Shown one piece after another: positions 57,461 through 64,000 of a stretch of 64,000 nt of DNA (the stretch's first letter is position 1; each line of letters starts with the position of its first letter). The DNA lies in assembly GCF_032362555.1 (NCBI RefSeq), contig NC_083535.1, forward strand, positions 7,998,001 through 8,062,000, written 5' to 3'. The notes below the pieces were generated by a model. It searched no databases. It had not been told where the DNA came from and saw only the letters and a list, made by a program, of their open reading frames with translations. The position numbers were made by a program, and so were the translations under genes. The stretch is from Amyelois transitella (Eukaryota > Arthropoda > Insecta > Lepidoptera > Pyralidae).

Positions 57461-60442
57461 TCAGTATCCATGCTCGGATTCCCCTCCGTAGCCGCCGTGG
57501 TCACCTTCGAAGTGGACCACGGATTCTCCATAACCACCATCGTGGCCTTCGTCTGAAGCGCCCCATCCGTGACCTGAAATAAATTGTTGAGATGTGAAAA
57601 ATACAACATAACATATAATCACTTCTATATATAGATGTATGTCTACTGATAGAGCCAGCAGTCTTCAAAGATTGAAAAGCCACGATTAGCTGTTTACCTT
57701 AATGATAGAATTGAGATTCCAGGAGTGACATATACAAGTTTAGAAGATAAGAAGGTTGGCGGCATCTTTGTGCCTGCATTTATTATTTTGAATATATATA
57801 CGAATATATTCATTTTAAATTTTATACCTAAGAGTGAATTTTTGCTATAAGACAATTGTAAAATGAACTCATTACTAACTACTTCCTTATAAATATCAAG
57901 TAAAATGAAATCAAATCATCAAATCAACTTATTACCCAAATAGGATAAGATAATTAATGACATCAGCCACTGCTTATATTTACAGTTGTTAGCCTATGCA
58001 CTATTAATATGAGTCTTAGTAATAGAGTCAGCTTTACCACACGGGTACGGAATCCTATAAAGTCAAAGCTAATGCATATTTATACATATTGTATGGAAAT
58101 ATTAGGTATGAGATAATATCATATCTCAAACCTAATATTGGTACATATTTTCCTAATTCGAAGATAAATAGGGACAGGAAGCTATTTATATATATGTACA
58201 TATATATAAAGCAAGATACTGATGAAGTATCCATTTATCCATTGGATTTTATCCAGGATAGTATAAAGTTACGGACAAGTTCAATCACTTAGTAATAATA
58301 ATAGTGAAAGTTGTGTTTTTGTGTTTTATTTACCCGGTACTTAACTTTCACAACTCAGATCCGACCCTTAACCACTAAAGCTGTAGTGATTGCTTACGAC
58401 CATACAACAGTAAGCCACAATAGTTCAATGTTCAATAATAACAATATAAGGCTTTGTTTTAAAAAAGTAATCTTATTCGAGTCATACACTGAAAAACATT
58501 TTAAGAATTTATTTAGAAAGAAGACTTTTAAAATGTATTTATCTTTCTAATAGTACCTAAACAAAATGATTCTTAAAATGTTTAATACTCACCTCATCAT
58601 ATCTCGTGTTGTGCACTTATGACAGTGATCTTGCATTGGGTTTTCAAAGACAGGTTTTTAACAAAGCCAATCTGGTCTGACTTGTGGTGAATGTGCTTTA
58701 TGATAAGTGGTGATGTTTAATGGTTATAACAACTATTCTGGAATCAATATATTTTTTTATCCTTACCATGTGGCGCAGCCTTTGGTTCTCCATAGGTGTA
58801 TCCCAGAACTTCGTAATGGTCATCACCACCGCCACCACCACTCTTATGGTGGATATGTTTGACGATGGTGTGCTTGTGGTGGTGATGCTTGACGTACAGT
58901 GGGACGTGGATGATGACTTTCTTGTGACCACCGCCGTGCCCTCCCGCGGAGATCAGCGTCGCCAACACGGCAGTGCAAACAAGCACCAACTGGAAATTTT
59001 ATAGGGATTTTCATTATTAATTCAGTGTAATACATTTCGATTCCAAAAAGTTGATTAAGTGTGCTCTGGTGTCAGGATGCTAGTCCCATCGCCAGATGGC
59101 TTGTATGTAATATTTTTTTGAAATTCTTTTATTTATTATTAATTTAATTAATGTCTATATTTCTTCATCTTCGTGGTGCTAAACCCGGTGACATCCCAAC
59201 TTCTCTATAGAGGAGCCCGGGGTGCGCCTTTAGATCATGATCCTAGATAAGTTAGGTTTTTATATGATGCGACTCCAGTCTGACCTCCGCAACCTTTACA
59301 GTGGAACCTAACTCGTATTGAAACGTGGTAAAAGCTGTATTAGATGAATTCGTCTATTCTATTAGAATGCAGGGAACCTGCACGTCTCTGTATTTATTAA
59401 GAGGTAATATATCGAACACATCTAGTTGCATGATGTTTCGCAATAATTCTATTATATCTGGATACACGGTAAAAACAGTATAAAAATCGCAGAGCATATT
59501 ATAAGCTAATCTATAATTTTATGTTTTCGCTTTTGCCAGTTTTTGCCTTGCCGTCCATATCATTAAGTATTAATTAGTGCATGATCTATCTTAAAAAAAC
59601 AACAAGTATATAGTTTGCGACATATGAAGAAGGTAATGATTATCTAGCGATACAAAAGAAGATAAAAGTGGTACGCTTTTATTTTCACACAAAAAATCAT
59701 TAAAATTACAGTGAACAGGTAAGTGCTACCTATTTTCGATGTTGTAATAGAATGATTCACTTTCAAATTTGTCGCCGTTCACTCTGAACTTTTTCTTCTT
59801 TTTTACTACAGACCAATGAAATCAAAGTCCGGAGTGATTCGTATGTTAGTGCTTACAAGATAAAACATTACATGTATTTTTATGAACGTAATATAAAAAT
59901 GCATATAGTTTATATCAGGGCGCGGAAATACGGCCGTGTTCCGGAAAAGTTTTGCAATCGGTGAGATCGGCAAGGCTGGTTGCGTATGATTTTAGTTTTT
60001 TTCTATTATTTTTGTTTTCAACTAGGTTGTCAAAGCTCTTTCAACACTTGCAATGGCTTTGTACTCAAGGTCAACACAGTATTTCAGGTATATTTCGGAA
60101 AATATAAAAATAAATTTCGAATAAATTATTTCAATTGTTAAGGATAAACACACTAAACACAAGAAAATTCACAGTTTTATTCTCAGTTAAGGTTTAAAAG
60201 CTTGCGATCTGCTTTAATAAGCATAACCTTTGAAAGATTTGGCAGTCTTCACGGACTGTCTGATACCAGCCCTACCATTGGTAGTATTTGTACATAAGTA
60301 TTTGTAAAGTTTATAAATTATTGATAATTATTATTATGCATCGTCATGAAAATTAAGAATGCATTTTTTTATTCATTTGTGACTGACTATCATTAGTAAT
60401 TGTTATGTAAATATGTACACTCACCAGAAATCGTGCCGACAT
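57461..60442 (-). CDS. Histidine/glycine-rich secreted protein 3
   Basis: Three coding exons on minus, 60442-60425 (MSARFL), 58989-58767 and 57573-57461, with GTGAGT and GTAAGG donors and TTTCCAG/TTTCAG acceptors, giving 117 residues. The signal peptide MSARFLLVLVCTAVLATLIS spans exons 1 and 2, as in gene 1, which also has an 18-base first exon. Next come GGHGGGHKKVIIHVPLYVKH (with the cluster's I-H-V-P motif), HHHHKHTIVKHIHHKS, a Gly run, and DDHYEVLGYTYGEP. The third exon is Gly/His/Glu-rich (GWGASDEGHDGGYGESVVHF) and ends EHGY. Glycine-tyrosine repeats of this style occur in insect cuticular proteins, so a cuticular role is plausible. Transcribed toward gene 2, so the cluster is convergent on this side. 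Confidence 0.87.
57605..57735 (-). repeat. TATG-tailed SINE fragment in intron 2 of His-rich gene 3
   Basis: Reversed, diverged 3' half: ATAGAGCCAGCAGTCTTCAA, CACGATTAGCTGTTT and ATGATAGAATTGAGATTCCA. Confidence 0.6.
59165..59335 (-). repeat. AACTGGATGTGTAA-family SINE fragment, reversed
   Basis: Reversed body with GAGGAGCCCGGGGTGCGCCT, ATCATGATCCTAGATAAG and CTGACCTCCGCAACCTTTAC. In intron 1 of His-rich gene 3. Confidence 0.6.
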
Positions 60443-60517
60443 TGTGTAAGATAGGAGCGGTGAGTGTGCGCGGGAGCAGTCAGCGGGTGTGTGATAAAGA
60501 AATTTAAACAAAACTTC

Positions 60518-60525
60518 CTTTTATA
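60518..60525 (-). promoter_or_regulatory. TATA box of His-rich gene 3
   Basis: TATAAAAG on the minus strand, about 76 bases upstream of the ATG. Initiation about 30 bases downstream (near 60490) would give a 5' UTR of about 50 bases. Confidence 0.7.
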
Positions 60526-62562
60526 TCGCAACGTGGTCGCGTTTCGCGACACTGGTTCGGCGTAGCTTCTATCTATTCTTAGATTTCTTTTGATACACCA
60601 ATAACAACCATAAACCATCAACTTAATGATCAATATTGAAATAATGTCTCCGGTGCTAGAACTGTGCAAAATTTCAAGGGAATTTCAGCTCGAAGTGATG
60701 GCGCCAAAGCCTAATTTTGCTGATCTGTCTCAATCAAAACATATTACTCGTAGAATAGGAAAGGTACCATGATAGTGAAAATAATGATCTACATTGTAGT
60801 TATAAAGTAGAAATTGTGTTGCGGCAAGACGAAAACATTCTCATTGACTGAGAGACATCAACGAGAAGCAGTAGCGTCTGAATGAACTGTACGTACTATA
60901 ACAACAACATGGTCTGGAGAATTCTATCCGACATATTGTATCTATGTTTTATGCTTCGTTTTTGTTCATCACCACATGTTATTTATTTCTATTTTATTAA
61001 ACAATGACTCATACAAAAATATGAAAGACAAAGATTGTTTTATGTAATTATGCATACTAAACTTTATATTACTATCAATGGTCACTACATATATAGTTAT
61101 AGGTATTTACAAATTGAGATGTATTATTTATGTATCATCAGATGATATATACTTTCGCATTCATATAGCATTGACTTATTCCCGAGTCATAAATATTAGT
61201 TTGATTATTCATATAATAAAACATTAGGAGGAAACCAGGCATTTGGTGTATGTATTACTATCATCCTTATAGACTTACGTTCCCCTGTAAAGAATGCTTG
61301 AATGAATAAGGAATGTATGAAAGTTAGATAAGAGTCATTTCGTTTAAAATCCTAACTTTTCCAAGCCAGAATCTTGATTATACAAGGACCACCTGCGCCT
61401 CTTCAGAGAGGTGAGGATGGAACTGTTATTAACACTAGGTTCTTGCTCTCTGAGGCTTAGCCCTCTCTATCCTCCTTAAACGTAGCCTATCTTTGTTCTT
61501 AATATCATCAAAATCTGTTCTTAACATTTTGGTTTCTAGAAATCTATGTTTGTCTATTATCGATATCAAAGTAAAAATTTAATAGAGAAAATTTATATGA
61601 GAAAGACAGACAGAATGGTGTTCTAGTTGGCATCAGACTTCGTGCAATCCTTACCTGTATTTATCGTTGCATTATGCGACAACACATCACTCTCTCTTCT
61701 TTAAAGGAAGATGCGATTTCAACTGATATAACACCGCAATTATGTTCCGGTTGAGCTCTATGACCATAGAATAGGAATAATATAAAACTATAGAAATGGT
61801 AAGTACTGGTAAATATTTTATAGAAAGTAGTGATAACCACGTCCACAAGTCACCATAATATATGTGCGTATACGGATATGTGCAATTATATAGAATACGC
61901 AATATTAAAAAAAATATATAAGAATTTTAAAGTTTTTATAAATACATATTTTTAAATCAAGTTAAAACTAAAACTGCTTATTAAAAAAAAGAAATAAAAA
62001 TAACATCTCGATTCTGAGTTTTTTTTGATAGCGTAATTTGCAAGACGGCCACACATATTAGTACTTTCAATAGTTACTTATTTAATTGATTAATCCCATC
62101 CTTATACGCAGTGTTGCGGCCGGCATTTGGACAAACAAAATTGACAGATAAGTAAAATATGGACTATCAATTTGACTAAGACGACGACCAGACAAGAGAC
62201 GCCTTGAAAGAAGCTTTGAAAATCTGGTGTTTTTATTGCGACTGACCCACCAGACCCTCAGCCCGTCTTTATAAACGCCGCAAGTTTTTCCAGATTCCAG
62301 ATGAGTTTCCAATTTGTTTTAATAATGGTCTTTCTATCGTCTTATATTATTACGATTTCTGTGGCTATGACTGTTTTCCGTTACGCTGGGAAACATTGCT
62401 ATATTTTGTAAGATGAATGGAGTCATTGTCATTTGAATAGACAGGTAGATTATTTGTCTGGCTTGCACGATTATTATTTTTTGGTGCATGCATCAGAACA
62501 TGCACAAATGTAGAGTTATACCACTACGTCAGTGGTATTAGTTTATACGTTTTTGTTAATGA
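60526..62562. other. Intergenic sequence
   Basis: AT-rich; only a small fragment of the AACTGGATGTGTAA-family SINE (about 61383-61437, TCTTCAGAGAGGTGAGGATG) is recognisable. Confidence 0.4.
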
Positions 62563-62570
62563 TATTCCTG

Positions 62571-62825
62571 TGGTTTCCGGCACCAATACAAAAAAGAATA
62601 GGACCACTCCATTTTCGTTCCCATGGATGTCGTAAAAGGCGACTAAGGGATAGGCTTATAAACTTGGGATTCTTCTTTTAGGCGATGGGCTAGCAACCCG
62701 TCACTATTTGAATCTCAATTCTATCATTAAGCCAACAGCTGAACGTGGCCTATCAGTCTTGTCAAGACTGTTGGCTCTGTCTACCCCGTAAGGGATAGGG
62801 ACGTGATCATATGTATGTATGTATG
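62571..62825 (+). repeat. TATG-tailed SINE, full length with target duplication
   Basis: 255 bp, flanked by an exact 8-bp direct repeat TATTCCTG (62563-62570 and 62826-62833). Starts TGGTTTCCGGCACCAATACA, slightly inside the 5' end seen at 15607, and ends in TATGTATGTATG. Confidence 0.87.
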
Positions 62826-63029
62826 TATTCCTGATAGCTGATTTTCAGGTGGAGGTTTTCAGACCGACTTTGTGATATTTACTTTCGAATTTAATAATTT
62901 TCTCTTTGTGTAAACAAAGTTTAAAGTCTAGGAATACTGCAAATTTTATATTTTATAATACAAAAATATATTGTAGCATCATAGCATTAGTTTTAATACT
63001 AACCAATGCTCTTTTGATAAGGGTAACCT

Positions 63030-63215
63030 TCGAGAGGAAACCTGCACAACAGGAAACTGGATGTGTAAGCATGATTCAACACGGGTTCAGGTTCCTCTGC
63101 AAAGGTTGCGGAGGTCAGATGGATATCGTCTAAAAACCTGTCTCATCCAATAGTAGGATCCATTGTCAAAGACGTATCATGGGCTCCTCCCCAGAAAGGT
63201 AGGTGAGGATATAAC
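63030..63215 (+). repeat. AACTGGATGTGTAA-family SINE fragment
   Basis: Body without the tRNA head: GAGAGGAAACCTGCACAACA, GAAACTGGATGTGTAAGCAT, CAAAGGTTGCGGAGGTCAGA and GGGCTCCTCCCCAGAAAGG. Confidence 0.75.
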
Positions 63216-64000
63216 TAAGTTCTAATGTAATGGCCATTTTCATCTAGTGTTCGTCATAAAAAAACGATGAGTTTGAAGTCCGTTAATTAAAAAAATAGTT
63301 TTTTCCAACTACAAGGTATTATTTTATATCTATACGCTCTATCATAAAAAGGGATTGAGCTACTTATACTGAATTACTTATTAATATTAAACAGTTTCAA
63401 TGTATTATTTCACAGCAAACTTAATTAAACTCAAAAGAGCTGTTGAGCTCGTTGATGTCTTTTTCACAATGGCTTCGGTGGCAAAGTTGTTATAGCAATC
63501 GACTCGTAAGCTGGAGGTACAAAGCATATATACAAATTTGATATGACTATATAACAATGACAATTTTTGATTTCCTTGATTTGATTGAAAGATTGATTGA
63601 TGATTGAAGTTGAATAGTTACCGATGGTCTTATGGCGAAAGGAAATATCGTCAAATAATGCACCTGTATTAAAGCCCCAGCGCTTTCGGCTGTGAGTAAA
63701 TATATAAGTCAATCAAAAATCAAAATTTTTATTCTTTATTATGGGAAGTTTCAATCACAAAATCAAATCAGTGTTCACTTTTATTTATAAATAAATTCAC
63801 AAGTAAATACTAAGAAATTTTATATTGTAATATAATATAAATAACTAATAATAAACGGTATAAATAACCAATAAGTAAGGCACGCGATGAATAATACTTA
63901 TATTTCTTTCGATTTTTACTTATATATTTGTTTGTATGATATTTCTATACTAACATAATAAAAGATTAAGTTCTATTGTTTTTTTATTAAAAATACTGAA
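63216..64000. other. Right-edge sequence, no gene seen
   Basis: AT-rich; the minus frame at 63464-63712 has no recognisable feature. Nothing else supported. Confidence 0.45.

Noticed and set aside
57415-57609. 64-codon minus frame (TDGALQTKATMVV...)
   Set aside because: It is the wrong frame across exon 3 of His-rich gene 3; the frame given by the splice junction reads GWGASDEGHDGGYGES instead.
1-64000. CRISPR arrays, bacterial operons or rRNA genes
   Set aside because: None seen; the tandem repeats present are a 137-bp array, a TA microsatellite and a coding 9-bp repeat.

Overview
This window is eukaryotic nuclear DNA from a moth or butterfly (Lepidoptera). The grounds are: very AT-rich sequence; short exons with GT-AG introns; TATA/TCATT-type core promoters; insect-type secreted proteins; and many repeats of lepidopteran character (tRNA-derived SINEs, a TATG-tailed SINE, jockey/CR1-like LINE pieces, mariner and hAT elements). 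Species cannot be named from sequence alone. No bacterial operons, CRISPR arrays or rRNA genes are seen, and no retrovirus-like or LTR element was recognised.

Layout. 1-4.9 kb: no firm gene, only a GC-rich candidate exon at 865-1011 (minus strand, gene body would lie off the left edge) and a LINE/SINE junction at 3.9-4.2 kb. 4.9-9.5 kb, minus: TMEM208/SND2 homologue in four exons, with a LINE in its intron 2. 9.7-16.3 kb: repeats, including two structurally complete non-autonomous or decayed DNA transposons (11311-12279 and 12849-13495). 16.9-19.8 kb, plus: ZDHHC3/7-type Golgi palmitoyltransferase in five coding exons. 19.8-28.1 kb: gene-poor, with SINEs and a palindrome. 28.2 kb: small secreted protein with an amidation-type cleavage site. 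29.9-34.1 kb: secreted Gln/Pro/Tyr-rich protein, three coding exons from a TATA promoter. 35.4-40.1 kb: unrecognised large helical protein whose last intron holds a 2.6 kb TIR transposon that has itself been invaded by a LINE. 43.7-60.5 kb: three genes for histidine-rich secreted proteins (plus, plus, minus) that share the exon plan signal peptide / I-H-[VM]-P motif / His-rich body. 52.9-53.9 kb: broken mariner. 60.5-64 kb: SINEs only.

The TMEM208 and ZDHHC genes are housekeeping membrane-protein genes (ER insertion; Golgi S-acylation). The other genes are mostly secreted, lineage-specific proteins. The most interesting items are the histidine-rich cluster, the possible peptide precursor at 28.2 kb, the unclassified TIR elements at 37.2-39.9 kb and 11.3-12.3 kb, and the SINE with defined ends and target duplications that shares its TATG tail with a LINE. 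All gene models were assembled by eye from splice sites and reading frames; no transcript or database evidence was available.
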